A model generated the notes under the pieces. The model did not search any database and was not told where the DNA came from. It saw only the letters and a list, made by a program, of their open reading frames with translations. Below are positions 25,413 to 33,289 of a DNA stretch of 64,000 bases, one piece after another. The DNA is from Coprococcus comes ATCC 27758 (GTDB lineage Bacteria; Bacillota; Clostridia; Lachnospirales; Lachnospiraceae): positions 2,728,001 to 2,792,000 of the forward strand of contig NZ_CP102277.1 of NCBI RefSeq assembly GCF_025149785.1. The letters are read 5' to 3'. The position numbers and the translations under genes are program-made. Numbering within the stretch: the first letter of the stretch is position 1; each line of letters begins with the position of its first letter.

Positions 25413-26105
25413 TCACCACCCTATCTCATAAGCAGTCTTTTGTGCTTCATTTGTGTAAATTTCAGATATTTTTCCGCTATTCATTTTTATAACTGTGTTT
25501 GCCATTTCCGCAATATTCAAATTGTGCGTTACCATTACAATCGTAAAACCATATTCCTTTTGAAGTTTACATATATAATCAAGAACCTGTCGTCCTGTTT
25601 GTTCGTCTAATGCTCCTGTCGGTTCGTCAAGAAATAATACTCTCGGTCTTTTTGCCAAAGCTCTTGCAATAGATACTCTTTGCTGTTCGCCACCCGAAAG
25701 TTCGCTGGGATATTTATGTAGTTTTTCTCCGAGTCCAACCGCTCTAATGACGTTTTTATAATCTTTATTATTTGCTAAATCAGCACCCATTTTTACATTT
25801 TTATCAACGCTCATATTGGGTAGCAAATAATACTGCTGAAAAATAAATCCGACATTTTCCTTACGAAATGAAGTTAATTCATTATCAGAAAGTGCTGTAA
25901 TATTCTTTCCGTCATAAAACACTTTACCGCTGTCAGGGCGTTCAAGACCTGAAATTACATTCAAAAAGGTTGACTTGCCAGAACCAGATGCGCCGAGAAT
26001 AACCACAAAATCATTATCCTCAATATCAAGACTGATGTCCTTTAATACTTGGAATCGGCTTTCTCCGTTTTGGTAGGATTTTATTATATTTCTCGCTTTA
26101 ATCAT
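25413..26105 (-). CDS. ABC transporter ATPase (MacB/LolD type)
   Basis: 230 residues. Walker A GASGSGKST (about 38-46), Q loop FIFQQYYLLP, signature LSGGEQQRVSIARAL, Walker B RVLFLDEPTGALD and H loop VTHN are all present. The sequence class is the one that works with FtsX-type permeases to export or resist peptides and lipids. The ATG overlaps the end of the TetR gene by 8 bases, so translation is coupled. Complete and probably functional. Confidence 0.92.
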   Translation of the reverse strand: MIKARNIIKSYQNGESRFQVLKDISLDIEDNDFVVILGASGSGKSTFLNVISGLERPDSGKVFYDGKNITALSDNELTSFRKENVGFIFQQYYLLPNMSVDKNVKMGADLANNKDYKNVIRAVGLGEKLHKYPSELSGGEQQRVSIARALAKRPRVLFLDEPTGALDEQTGRQVLDYICKLQKEYGFTIVMVTHNLNIAEMANTVIKMNSGKISEIYTNEAQKTAYEIGW

Positions 26106-26679
26106 TATTTTCTCCTTCCTTCAGCTTTTTCAAAATACTCATACATACCTCAGTAATCATTGTACTGATTTCTTCGTCTGTAAATCGGCACATTTTTGTG
26201 GCACAAAGCGTTGCAATTCCGTGTGTATATATCCAAAGATGATGATACAGTTTTTTCCCAGCTGCCTTGCAAATTTTGTAATCATCTTGAATTGACAATA
26301 GAATTTGCTCATAACTTTCATCTATCAGCGGAAGTACACCAGATAAGTCAGGAATTTGTTTTTGCTCCGTCATAAAGAGAAGTTGAAAAAGCTTAGGCTC
26401 ATTAACAGCGAAGAGAATATATTGTGTACCCACCCCTTTAAACGGGGGCTCTGTTGTTAGTCCTTTATTGACATATTCTTTATACAGAGCTTTAGCAGAT
26501 TTAATCATATCCTGCTGAACCTCCTCCATATTTTTAAATACAGTAAAAATGGGTCTTGCCGAACTACCGAGATATGTTCCTAACGCTCTTGAAGTCAAAG
26601 CCTCATATCCGTCTGCCCTGACAATATTTAATGCGGCTTCAATAATTTCTGCTTTTGTAAATTTGGCTTTTGGTGGCAT
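26098..26679 (-). CDS. TetR-family repressor of the ABC exporter
   Basis: 193 residues. The N-terminal HTH reads FTKAEIIEAALNIVRADGYEALTSRALGTYLGSSARPIFTVFKN. The C-terminal half is helical with the WIYTHGIATLCA pattern of TetR_C ligand domains. First gene of a three-gene operon with the exporter, so it most likely represses its own operon until the exported compound is present. The operator is visible in the promoter. Confidence 0.9.
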   Translation of the reverse strand: MPPKAKFTKAEIIEAALNIVRADGYEALTSRALGTYLGSSARPIFTVFKNMEEVQQDMIKSAKALYKEYVNKGLTTEPPFKGVGTQYILFAVNEPKLFQLLFMTEQKQIPDLSGVLPLIDESYEQILLSIQDDYKICKAAGKKLYHHLWIYTHGIATLCATKMCRFTDEEISTMITEVCMSILKKLKEGENND

Positions 26680-26711
26680 ACTTTATCTCTCCTTTTACTA
26701 AATCGCTTGTT

Positions 26712-26757
26712 TTAAATCAGCTGATTTAATTATAATTGAAGCCCACCTGAAAGTCAA
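26712..26757 (-). promoter_or_regulatory. Promoter and TetR operator
   Basis: Minus strand: TTGACT (complement 26752-26757), 17-bp spacer, TATAAT (complement 26729-26734). An 18-bp perfect palindrome TTAAATCAGCTGATTTAA at 26712-26729 sits directly after the -10 box, where a bound repressor would block the polymerase. Further upstream, 26760-27054, I see no gene, only an arm-like repeat at 26868-26915. Confidence 0.85.
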
Positions 26758-26867
26758 TAAGGCGGCAGAGATTAATTCCTTCAGCCTTATTGACTGCTTA
26801 TGAAAAGATGATTTCTTCGTTCATAATATCCCAATTGCTACACTTTGTTGTATTGCGTTATACGTTT

Positions 26868-26915
26868 TTCCAGCCCTTGTTTTTACCATTATGAACAGTC
26901 AGGGCAAGGGGAATA
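26868..26915. repeat. Third arm-like repeat cluster
   Basis: CAGCCCTTGTTTTTACC and AGGGCAAGGGGAA, similar in style to the clusters at both ends of the nested element. It lies between the exporter cargo and the mobilization genes. Confidence 0.35.
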
Positions 26916-27054
26916 TAGTGTGAAATCATATAAAGGGATAAAGCGAACACATTACAATGAATCCTTTGTTTTCAAGGATTTTGTAGGATTTTATTAAAAT
27001 ACAAAGAGGTGTGATTAAGCACATATATAAAATTGTGTGTTTACAATCGGATTT

Positions 27055-28023
27055 TTAATAATATCCCCTTGTTTCCCGCCAGCCTTTTACATACCACCTG
27101 ATTCCAACATATACCAGTTGCACGAATAATAAGAAAAATAGCAGATTGATCGGCAATACTGTCTTTATCCAATCTCCAAAATAGATTGCTATTGCCATGC
27201 TTATAAGTGTTACCAGTATTGTAATCATATCCCAGCAGTATTTCTTATATAGCCCGGCAATCTTTATCCCGGTGAATGCTAAAAGTATTTCTGCACCCAC
27301 CAGACAGCCACCGCAAATCAATAATCTTATCAGCCAGTATATAATTCCGGTAATGACAGGATTGGATATTCCATTACTAATCTGTGCCACATTCTTTCCT
27401 GTCAGTATAATCCACCCTGCAATGCTCTGTATAAAAGTTGCGATTGTATCAAAGAATACCACGCAATCAGAAATAAAGATTTTTGACAGTATTATCTGAA
27501 AAAGAGTAGTCGATACGGAATACCATATCAGCAAAAACATCAATGCTTCATACATGGCTGTTTTTGCTTTATATCTGCCTGCCAGTTTTTCTCTCTGCGT
27601 ATCATACCTTTCCTTCGCTCTCAGATAAGCTGTCTGGTTACAATTCCCACACTTTTGATAGAGTACCGGCTTTTCAACCGGTATCTCTACTTTTTTCTGA
27701 TGGGAGAGTGCATAGTCCCGTTCCTGTTCTGCCTGTCTTAGCTTATCGCGACATTCCTCTATCATGTCCTTTGCGGTGAGCGTTTTCTCTTTCTCGCTCT
27801 GCAATAATTCTTTTGTTTTCCTCAAGTCGTTCTTTAAGGCTTGAATGTTCCCTGCTCTGTTCTCGCTGTTTAACCTCTCGTTCAAGGTCAGCGATTCGTC
27901 GAGCTGCACTTTCAGTTTCCTGATAGTCCGGTCTTTCTGGTCGAGTTCTTCCTGCATCTGCTCCGTCAGCATTAGCAGTTCTTCCAGTTGATCGTCGCTC
28001 TTTGAGTTTCTTAATTCGTTCAT
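27055..28023 (-). CDS. Coiled-coil membrane protein of the mobilization region (DUF6040-like)
   Basis: 322 residues. Residues 1-110 form a long charged coiled coil (DQLEELLMLTEQMQEEL onward). CGNCNQT around residue 125 may bind metal, and five or more membrane spans fill residues 160-310. The ATG at 28023 has AAGGAAGG seven bases upstream. Its first 281 bases overlap the end of the relaxase gene in another frame. A role at the membrane in mobilization is possible from context. Family label DUF6040 is from memory and moderate. Confidence 0.6.
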   Translation of the reverse strand: MNELRNSKSDDQLEELLMLTEQMQEELDQKDRTIRKLKVQLDESLTLNERLNSENRAGNIQALKNDLRKTKELLQSEKEKTLTAKDMIEECRDKLRQAEQERDYALSHQKKVEIPVEKPVLYQKCGNCNQTAYLRAKERYDTQREKLAGRYKAKTAMYEALMFLLIWYSVSTTLFQIILSKIFISDCVVFFDTIATFIQSIAGWIILTGKNVAQISNGISNPVITGIIYWLIRLLICGGCLVGAEILLAFTGIKIAGLYKKYCWDMITILVTLISMAIAIYFGDWIKTVLPINLLFFLLFVQLVYVGIRWYVKGWRETRGYY

Positions 28024-29464
28024 CAATCAACCTTCCTTTCTCTAATTGCTGTTCAAGTTCAGTAATTCGCTGTTCTGTTTCTGCAATAGCCGGTTCTCGC
28101 TGTTCAATTTCTGTGCCAATTCCTGCCATTGCTGATTTTCGTCTGTGAGTTTCTGTATCTGGTCTGTCTTTTCTTCCAGAAGCATCAACAGTTCTTCTGT
28201 ATCCGGTAAGATTTGTAGCAGCTCTGACAATTCTTTCTCTAATTGCTGCAATCGTTCTTCCTGCTCCTGAAAGCACATCAGCTTCTCGTCCTTTTCCTGT
28301 ATCTCCTGAAGCATCTCTGCCATGATATTCTGCTGTGCCTCTATCTGTGTAATCATTGCTTCCATCATGGGAATTACTTCTTTGCTTTCTTCTAATGTCA
28401 TTCAACCACTCCTTCCATATTGACAATGCACCGGATACCTTACCAAAGGTTGTGATTACCTTTTGCAGCAGTGCATTTTGTTTTTTAATCATCTGGTTTT
28501 CCTCTACCTTCCATGAACCATTCCATATCTGTCCGGTGAAATATTTTTCCTCAATCTTTCTTGCATCCGCACCCTCATGAATCGTAGGGATTTTTAATTT
28601 GCCCTGTCTTTCATAAGAACGGTGGTCAATCTGATTGTCTATGGATAAATGCCGGTTACACATCCCAGCCCATTCGCTTCGCCATAACTCACAATTCTTT
28701 GGATTATTCCAGCCGGTAGCATCGGTCAAAACCCGTTTCCATTGTTTTCGGTTTCTTGCCCCGACTTTCTGTACTCCGTTTTCATCAAGTACCGGAATGC
28801 GGATTCCATGCCGATCAGGATTTTTCTTATCCTGCCACCAGTCCGGGTGGGATTCATCAACCACGATATTTCCGTCAGTATCTCTGACAAAATCCCAGTC
28901 CTTGACTTCTTTGCTACCCCATGAATGGTCTGGATTGAATGGTCGCATGGTTACAAGTAAATGCACATGTGGGTTTCCATCGCCCTTATCGTGTATGCTC
29001 CAGTCGACACACATTCCCTTATCCACGAAAGTCTTTTGAATATATTCGGTTGTATAATCAATCTGTTCCTGTCTGCTCCATTCTTTCGGCAGGGAAAATT
29101 CAAATGAGCGTCCAAGCTGTGCATCTGCATTTTTTTCTATCTTCAATACCTCATTCCATAGACGCTGTTTCTGAAATGTGATTTTAAACTTTTCCAGTGC
29201 GGCATCTTTATCATCCGCTCTTTTATAACGGATAGACTGTTGAAACCTTTTTATATTTTCTTCCGGTACATGCAGCCATTCAGGAGGTGCATTTTCGCAC
29301 ATCATCAGACTGGTGTAGACGACTTCCTTTTTGGAAGTATAGTAACTGATTCTGCCTGTTTCCTCATTCTTCATCACATCTCCATTAAGATATGCCGATG
29401 CGGATATGACAGATTTTCCTTTACTGCGCCCGACAATCTTTACTGTAAAGTGAAATATCGCCAT
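27743..29464 (-). CDS. MobA/MobL-family relaxase (MobQ type)
   Basis: 573 residues. Nicks oriT and carries the DNA strand into a recipient. The N-terminus starts AIFHFTVKIVGRSKGKSVISASAYLNGD, with the catalytic Tyr in SAYLNGD. The three-His region is GDGNPHVHLLVTMRPF (HUH motif). After the relaxase domain (to about residue 280) the C-terminal 230 residues are charged and coiled, and this part is coded over two other genes. I chose the ATG at 29464 because GGGGG precedes it and MAIFHFTVK is the family's usual start. The oriT lies just upstream. No coupling ATPase or type IV secretion genes occur, so it depends on a helper. Confidence 0.88.
   Translation of the reverse strand: MAIFHFTVKIVGRSKGKSVISASAYLNGDVMKNEETGRISYYTSKKEVVYTSLMMCENAPPEWLHVPEENIKRFQQSIRYKRADDKDAALEKFKITFQKQRLWNEVLKIEKNADAQLGRSFEFSLPKEWSRQEQIDYTTEYIQKTFVDKGMCVDWSIHDKGDGNPHVHLLVTMRPFNPDHSWGSKEVKDWDFVRDTDGNIVVDESHPDWWQDKKNPDRHGIRIPVLDENGVQKVGARNRKQWKRVLTDATGWNNPKNCELWRSEWAGMCNRHLSIDNQIDHRSYERQGKLKIPTIHEGADARKIEEKYFTGQIWNGSWKVEENQMIKKQNALLQKVITTFGKVSGALSIWKEWLNDIRRKQRSNSHDGSNDYTDRGTAEYHGRDASGDTGKGREADVLSGAGRTIAAIRERIVRAATNLTGYRRTVDASGRKDRPDTETHRRKSAMAGIGTEIEQREPAIAETEQRITELEQQLEKGRLIDERIKKLKERRSTGRTANADGADAGRTRPERPDYQETESAARRIADLEREVKQREQSREHSSLKERLEENKRIIAERERENAHRKGHDRGMSR
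28042..28401 (-). CDS. Coiled-coil protein encoded inside the relaxase gene
   Basis: 119 residues, almost wholly coiled coil (EAMITQIEAQQNIMAEMLQEI, then repeated LEKELSELL and LLEEKTDQIQKL heptads). It lies entirely within the relaxase gene in a different frame and ends 18 bases before the start of the next gene, in the same frame as that gene. AAGGAG lies seven bases before its ATG, an ideal site placed inside relaxase codons. This recalls mobB inside mobA of plasmid RSF1010. It could instead be a chance open frame, but the ribosome binding site and amphipathic pattern argue against that. Confidence 0.6.
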   Translation of the reverse strand: MTLEESKEVIPMMEAMITQIEAQQNIMAEMLQEIQEKDEKLMCFQEQEERLQQLEKELSELLQILPDTEELLMLLEEKTDQIQKLTDENQQWQELAQKLNSENRLLQKQNSELLNLNSN

Positions 29465-29641
29465 GATACGATTCCCCCTTTCTGCCGTATCCGGCATTGA
29501 TTTCCGACAGCATCTTCTTCTGGTTTGGCAGAAGTGAAGCTGTCGGAACGCCCTCTGCGCAAGAGTGCCCCCTGCGGCATGAGCAGGTCTGGCTGAAAGC
29601 CCCGCCGACGGAACGAGCCCGGCAAGCGTAAGCGCAGACCG

Positions 29642-29698
29642 GTTGCCACTTGTGGCAAACTTATAAGGACGACCTCTGGTTGTCCATAAGTGCGCCCT
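29642..29698. other. oriT: Origin of transfer (oriT), MobQ type
   Basis: GTTGCCAC/GTGGCA hairpin at 29642-29659, then GGACGACC-TCT-GGTTGTCC inverted repeat at 29667-29685, then directly ATAAGTGCGCCCT at 29686-29698. That last string is the nick-region core known from RSF1010, pIP501 and pSK41/pGO1-type origins. It sits between the relaxase gene and the DUF3847 gene in a region (29465-29744) that is GC-richer and shows no gene. Confidence 0.75.
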
Positions 29699-29744
29699 TC
29701 ATTCAAAGGCAATGAAGGGAATGGAAAAACCACTCCCTCCGCCA

Positions 29745-30059
29745 TTACACTTCCTCCATATCTGTAAATGGCTCTTTCTGCATCGCCTTTGAGAAAAACT
29801 TTCCGTTTGTTTCCTGCCTTTTTAAGAAGCCTATCAACTTTGGTAAATCTTCCTCCTCAATCGGACAGCCAAGAACCGATTCCACTGCGCCACCAATCTG
29901 ACAGAGCCTGTGGGTTCGTTTTTTACTTTCCTCTGCTTTCTTTCGCTTTTCCAGTTCCTTCCGCTGTGCAATGAGCTTTTTTGTAGCTTCAATGCTTTCC
30001 TGTTCCTTTTTCTCTAATGCACGTATTCTTTCTTCATAAGTCTTTGTTGATTTCGCCAT
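29745..30059 (-). CDS. DUF3847 family mobilization accessory protein
   Basis: 104 residues. A basic coiled-coil start (KTYEERIRALEKKEQESIEA, KELEKRKKAEESKKRTHRL) is followed by the family core QIGGAVESVLG and EEEDLPKLIGFLKRQE. DUF3847 proteins are regularly found next to MobA/MobL relaxases and probably help bind oriT, but this is association, not proof. The ATG at 30059 follows AAAGGATG. It flanks the oriT on the other side from the relaxase. Confidence 0.75.
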   Translation of the reverse strand: MAKSTKTYEERIRALEKKEQESIEATKKLIAQRKELEKRKKAEESKKRTHRLCQIGGAVESVLGCPIEEEDLPKLIGFLKRQETNGKFFSKAMQKEPFTDMEEV

Positions 30060-30203
30060 ATCGTCTTCATCCTTTCTTTTTCCGATAAACAACAGTTCCC
30101 GGTTGCATATCAGGAGAAGCACATGGTATAATCCTCTTGCGTGTAGGTATATCATGGCTTCGGTCTGATAGAACCTTTGGCGGTTTCTTAGGAAGCCGCC
30201 TTT

Positions 30204-30434
30204 TTAAGTTGCCACATTTCTTGTGACAGCTTTTACATTTCCTTTATCCCTCAGATCACGCCCCTCGTTGGCTTCCATGAACTTTTCCAGAATGTCAGTT
30301 TTAATAAGGACTTTTCTTCCGACCTTTAATACCGGAAGCTTCTTCCATTCAACCAGCTTTCTCAAAGTGTTTCTGCCAATTCCTGTATAGTCGGCTGCTT
30401 CCTCGATGGATAATGCAATCTTTCTTTCCGTCAT
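30204..30434 (-). CDS. xis: Excisionase-type helix-turn-helix protein
   Basis: 76 residues, small winged-helix of the MerR/Xis type: LSIEEAADYTGIGRNTLRKLVE, then LPVLKVGRKVLIKTDILEKFME. This is the Tn916-Xis-like pattern. It directs the integrase toward excision. It is divergent from the XRE repressor gene, with its own promoter and a 19-bp operator. AAGGAGG precedes the ATG. Confidence 0.85.
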   Translation of the reverse strand: MTERKIALSIEEAADYTGIGRNTLRKLVEWKKLPVLKVGRKVLIKTDILEKFMEANEGRDLRDKGNVKAVTRNVAT

Positions 30435-30450
30435 CTTGTCACCTCCTTAT

Positions 30451-30577
30451 AAATTGCATTATGCAATTTTGTTGTGCTGTTAGTATAGCGGTTTTATATT
30501 GTGTTGTCAAGCGTTATGAAATTTTAGAAATAATTATTATATTGCATATTGCAATTATGTGAGGTACATGCTATAAT
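30451..30577. promoter_or_regulatory. Divergent promoters and operators of the nested element
   Basis: Minus strand (toward xis): TTGACA (complement 30505-30510), 17 bp, TATACT (complement 30482-30487), with the perfect 19-bp palindrome AAATTGCATTATGCAATTT at 30451-30469 downstream. Plus strand (toward the repressor): TTGCAA 30549-30554, 17 bp, TATAAT 30572-30577, with ATTGCA-TAT-TGCAAT at 30541-30555 covering the -35 box. The shared half-site ATTGCA is the probable recognition element of the XRE protein. Confidence 0.8.
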
Positions 30578-30607
30578 TCATACATACCGAAAAAGGAGGC
30601 AATCAGC

Positions 30608-31237
30608 ATGAAAGATAAAGAACTACGCAAGCTGATAGGCAGCAGGGCAAAACAGCGTCGTCTGGAATTAAATCTGACACAGCCTTATGTTGCAGAGAAG
30701 ATGGGAGTTACAGCTTCCACAATCCTGCGTTATGAGAATGGTTCGATTGACAATACCAAAAAGATGGTGCTGGAAGGTCTTTCGGAAGCACTTCATGTAT
30801 CTATTGAATGGCTCAGAGGGGAAACCAATGAATACGAAACCGATATTACGGATAAGAAAGAATTACAGATTCGTGATGCAATGGGCGATATTCTCAAACA
30901 GTTACCTCTCGACCTTAGTAAAAAGGAAGATGCTTTTTCCAAAGATTTACTGCTGTTGATGTTAAAGCAATATAACCTGTTTCTGGAATCATTCCAGTTT
31001 GCCTGCAAGAATTACAAGGGCAACACGAATGAAGCTGATATTGCAAAAGTAATGGGGTTTGAATCGAATGATGAATATAACGAGATTATGTTTCTCAGGG
31101 AGATCACCCACACTGTTAATGCCTTTAACGACATGGCAGATATCGTAAGGCTTTATTCCAAGAAACCGGAAATGGCAGAACAAAGGCTTGAAAATCTTTT
31201 ATCAGAAGTTTTGTATGAGGATTCCGATTCGGTATAG
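30608..31237 (+). CDS. XRE-family repressor of the nested element
   Basis: 209 residues. HTH at residues 8-65: RAKQRRLELNLTQPYVAEKMG, VTASTILRYENGSI. The C-terminal two thirds is helical without a recognised peptidase or sensing motif. It probably binds the ATTGCA palindromes on both sides of the control region, repressing excision and its own synthesis. AGGAGG precedes the ATG. The integrase follows 86 bases downstream on the same strand. Confidence 0.88.
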   Translation: MKDKELRKLIGSRAKQRRLELNLTQPYVAEKMGVTASTILRYENGSIDNTKKMVLEGLSEALHVSIEWLRGETNEYETDITDKKELQIRDAMGDILKQLPLDLSKKEDAFSKDLLLLMLKQYNLFLESFQFACKNYKGNTNEADIAKVMGFESNDEYNEIMFLREITHTVNAFNDMADIVRLYSKKPEMAEQRLENLLSEVLYEDSDSV

Positions 31238-31323
31238 AACGACAACCGGAGTTATGATATACTTACACGCAAGAAGCATTTCATCAGTTCCGATTGTCTG
31301 ATATCGAAAGGAGACACACGATT

Positions 31324-32619
31324 ATGGCAAAAGGATCTGTAAGAAAAAAAGGAAAGAAATGGTACTACCGCTTCTATGTAGAAGATGCAAGCGGCAATCT
31401 GGTTCAGAAAGAATACGCTGGAACAGAAAGTAAAAGTGAAACGGAAAAACTGCTCCGTCAGGCAATGGACGATTACGAAAGCAAGAAATTCATTGCAAAG
31501 TCGGAAAATATTACAATTGGAGAATTACTTGATATATGGGCAGAGGAAGAATTAAAGACCGGTACGCTCAGTAATGGGACAGTCCAGAATTACCTCGGTG
31601 CCATTACCAACATCAAGAAGCATCCAATTTCAGAGAGAAAGTTGAAAAATGTAACATCTGAGCATTTACAAGCCTTCTTCGATCTGCTTTCCTTTGGTGG
31701 CACTTATCCAGATGGTTCAGAAAGAAAAGGTTATAGCAAAGATTACATTCGTTCTTTCTCGGCAGTATTACAGCAGTCATTCCGATTTGCAGTATCACCA
31801 AAGCAATATATCACTTTCAATCCGATGCAGTATATTAAGCTGAAATACCAGACGGATGAGGTTGACCTGTTTTCCGATGATGACATGGATGGCGATATAC
31901 AGCCAATTCCACGAGAGGATTATGAAAGACTGATTGAATTTCTACAGAATTACAATCCACCGGCAATACTTCCAATCCAGATAGCTTATTATGCAGGACT
32001 TCGTATCGGTGAAGCCTGTGGTCTGGCATGGCAGGATGTGAATCTTGAAGAACAGTGCCTTACAATCAGACGCAGTATCCGATATGATGGTTCAAGGCAC
32101 AAGAATATCATCGGACCAACCAAACGAAAAAAGGTAAGGATTGTTGATTTTGGAGATACACTGGCAGAGATTCTTCGCAATGCCCGAAAGGAACAACTTA
32201 AAAACCGAATGCAGTACGGAGAACTTTACCATAAAAACTACTACAGAGAAGTAAAAGACAAAAACAGAGTTTACTATGAGTTCTATCATCTGGACGGAAC
32301 AGAGAATGTTCCAGAAGATTATAAGGAAATATCCTTTGTCTGCTTAAGACCGGATGGAAGTTTGGAACTGCCAAGCACGTTAGGAATTGTTTGCAGGAAG
32401 ATTGCTCAGAAACTGGATGGATTTGAAGGATTTCATTTTCACCAGTTGCGACACACCTACACAAGCAACCTTCTGGCAAATGGAGCAGCACCAAAGGATG
32501 TGCAGGAACTGTTAGGGCACTCAGATGTCAGTACCACCATGAATGTCTATGCACACTCTACAAGAAAAGCCAAGCGGGAATCTGCAAGGTTACTTGATAA
32601 AGTGGCAGGCAATGACTAA
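31324..32619 (+). CDS. int: Tyrosine recombinase (integrase) of the nested element
   Basis: 431 residues, Tn916-Int style. The N-terminal GSVRKKGKKWYYRFYVED is the AP2-like arm-binding domain. The core-binding domain spans about 65-170. The catalytic set is GLRIGEACGL (Arg), HFHQLRHTYTS (His-x-x-Arg), LGHSDVSTT (His) and MNVYAHST (Tyr nucleophile), so it is complete. An insertion of about 60 residues sits between the first Arg and the later motifs, as in several Clostridia relatives. I chose the ATG at 31324, preceded by AAAGGAG. The gene ends 8 bases before the CCCTTATT repeat cluster at the right end. Confidence 0.92.
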   Translation: MAKGSVRKKGKKWYYRFYVEDASGNLVQKEYAGTESKSETEKLLRQAMDDYESKKFIAKSENITIGELLDIWAEEELKTGTLSNGTVQNYLGAITNIKKHPISERKLKNVTSEHLQAFFDLLSFGGTYPDGSERKGYSKDYIRSFSAVLQQSFRFAVSPKQYITFNPMQYIKLKYQTDEVDLFSDDDMDGDIQPIPREDYERLIEFLQNYNPPAILPIQIAYYAGLRIGEACGLAWQDVNLEEQCLTIRRSIRYDGSRHKNIIGPTKRKKVRIVDFGDTLAEILRNARKEQLKNRMQYGELYHKNYYREVKDKNRVYYEFYHLDGTENVPEDYKEISFVCLRPDGSLELPSTLGIVCRKIAQKLDGFEGFHFHQLRHTYTSNLLANGAAPKDVQELLGHSDVSTTMNVYAHSTRKAKRESARLLDKVAGND

Positions 32620-32626
32620 ATAAAAC

Positions 32627-32676
32627 TTTCCCTTATTTCCCTTACGATTATCTCATAAGGGCAAAAATAAGGGAAA
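32627..32676. repeat. Right arm-type repeat cluster of the nested element
   Basis: CTTTCCCTTATT-TCCCTTA and TAAGGGCAAAAATAAGGGAAA form an interrupted inverted repeat directly after the inner integrase gene. They may serve both as arm sites and as a hairpin ending the transcript. Confidence 0.55.
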
Positions 32677-32777
32677 ATACATATCGTTTCGCTAATGCAC
32701 AGGCTGGAAAGCCTGTAAAATAGGGAAAGTTAGAAATATATTTCTCCAAACTGGAATTGATGGAGGTAGTGTGAATT

Positions 32778-33182
32778 ATGAAAAAGATTGTATGTGCAAT
32801 GCTATGTATTCTGCTTGTATTTAGTTTGAGTGCTTGTGGCGGAAATGTTAATGAAGTAAATACGCATAATGTAGAATCTGAAATATATTCTGAAGAGGAC
32901 ATTGCATCTGCTATTGACACCATAAAAAAAGAGTTTAAGAGCAACTGGAATGGATGTACTCTTACAGAAATTTATTATGCAGGGGATGACAGCTCTAAAG
33001 ACCATCAAGATTGGGCAGATAGGAACAATGCAGATGAAGTCATTGTTTTGCTATCTTCATTCGATGTTGATTCATCTGGAGGAGATGGTTCTCTGAATCC
33101 AAATAGTACATACAATGATTGGAAGTGGATTTTAGTTAGAACAAACGGCGGAAAATGGCAACATGTTGACCATGGATATTAA
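32778..33182 (+). CDS. Small lipoprotein
   Basis: 134 residues. A type II signal peptide ends in the lipobox LSAC (about residues 17-20), so the protein would be attached to the outer face of the membrane. The mature part is acidic with an N-terminal helix and the end WKWILVRTNGGKWQHVDHGY, which recalls a small beta-rich domain, but no family is recognised. GGAGG lies 11 bases before the ATG. It sits between the candidate right end of the nested element and attR of the outer element, so it likely belongs to the outer one. Confidence 0.7.
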   Translation: MKKIVCAMLCILLVFSLSACGGNVNEVNTHNVESEIYSEEDIASAIDTIKKEFKSNWNGCTLTEIYYAGDDSSKDHQDWADRNNADEVIVLLSSFDVDSSGGDGSLNPNSTYNDWKWILVRTNGGKWQHVDHGY

Positions 33183-33289
33183 AATAAATCCCAGTTTGTA
33201 TGCGACAAACGTTTGAACACTTTTTGAACACCGCAACCGTGATGAAGTCTTCAAAGCCCCTTTCTATCAGTATTTGAGATTAAGTAAAA

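Larger units (their letters stand above)
23549..32760. mobile_element. Candidate nested integrative mobilizable element
   Basis: A 14-bp sequence with one mismatch (CAAAYTGGAATTGA, Y = T or C) occurs at 23549-23562 and 32747-32760. Just inside both ends lie similar clusters of CCCTTATT-type repeats (23655-23737 and 32627-32676), as expected for integrase arm sites. The interior holds integrase, excisionase, repressor, relaxase, oriT and an ABC exporter. The inner integrase gene ends next to the right end. No conjugation machinery is present, so transfer would need a helper. Boundaries are inferred. Confidence 0.55.

Noticed and set aside
23549-32760. Nested element as a self-transmissible ICE
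   Set aside because: No VirB4, coupling ATPase or pilus genes; only relaxase and oriT, so it needs a helper.
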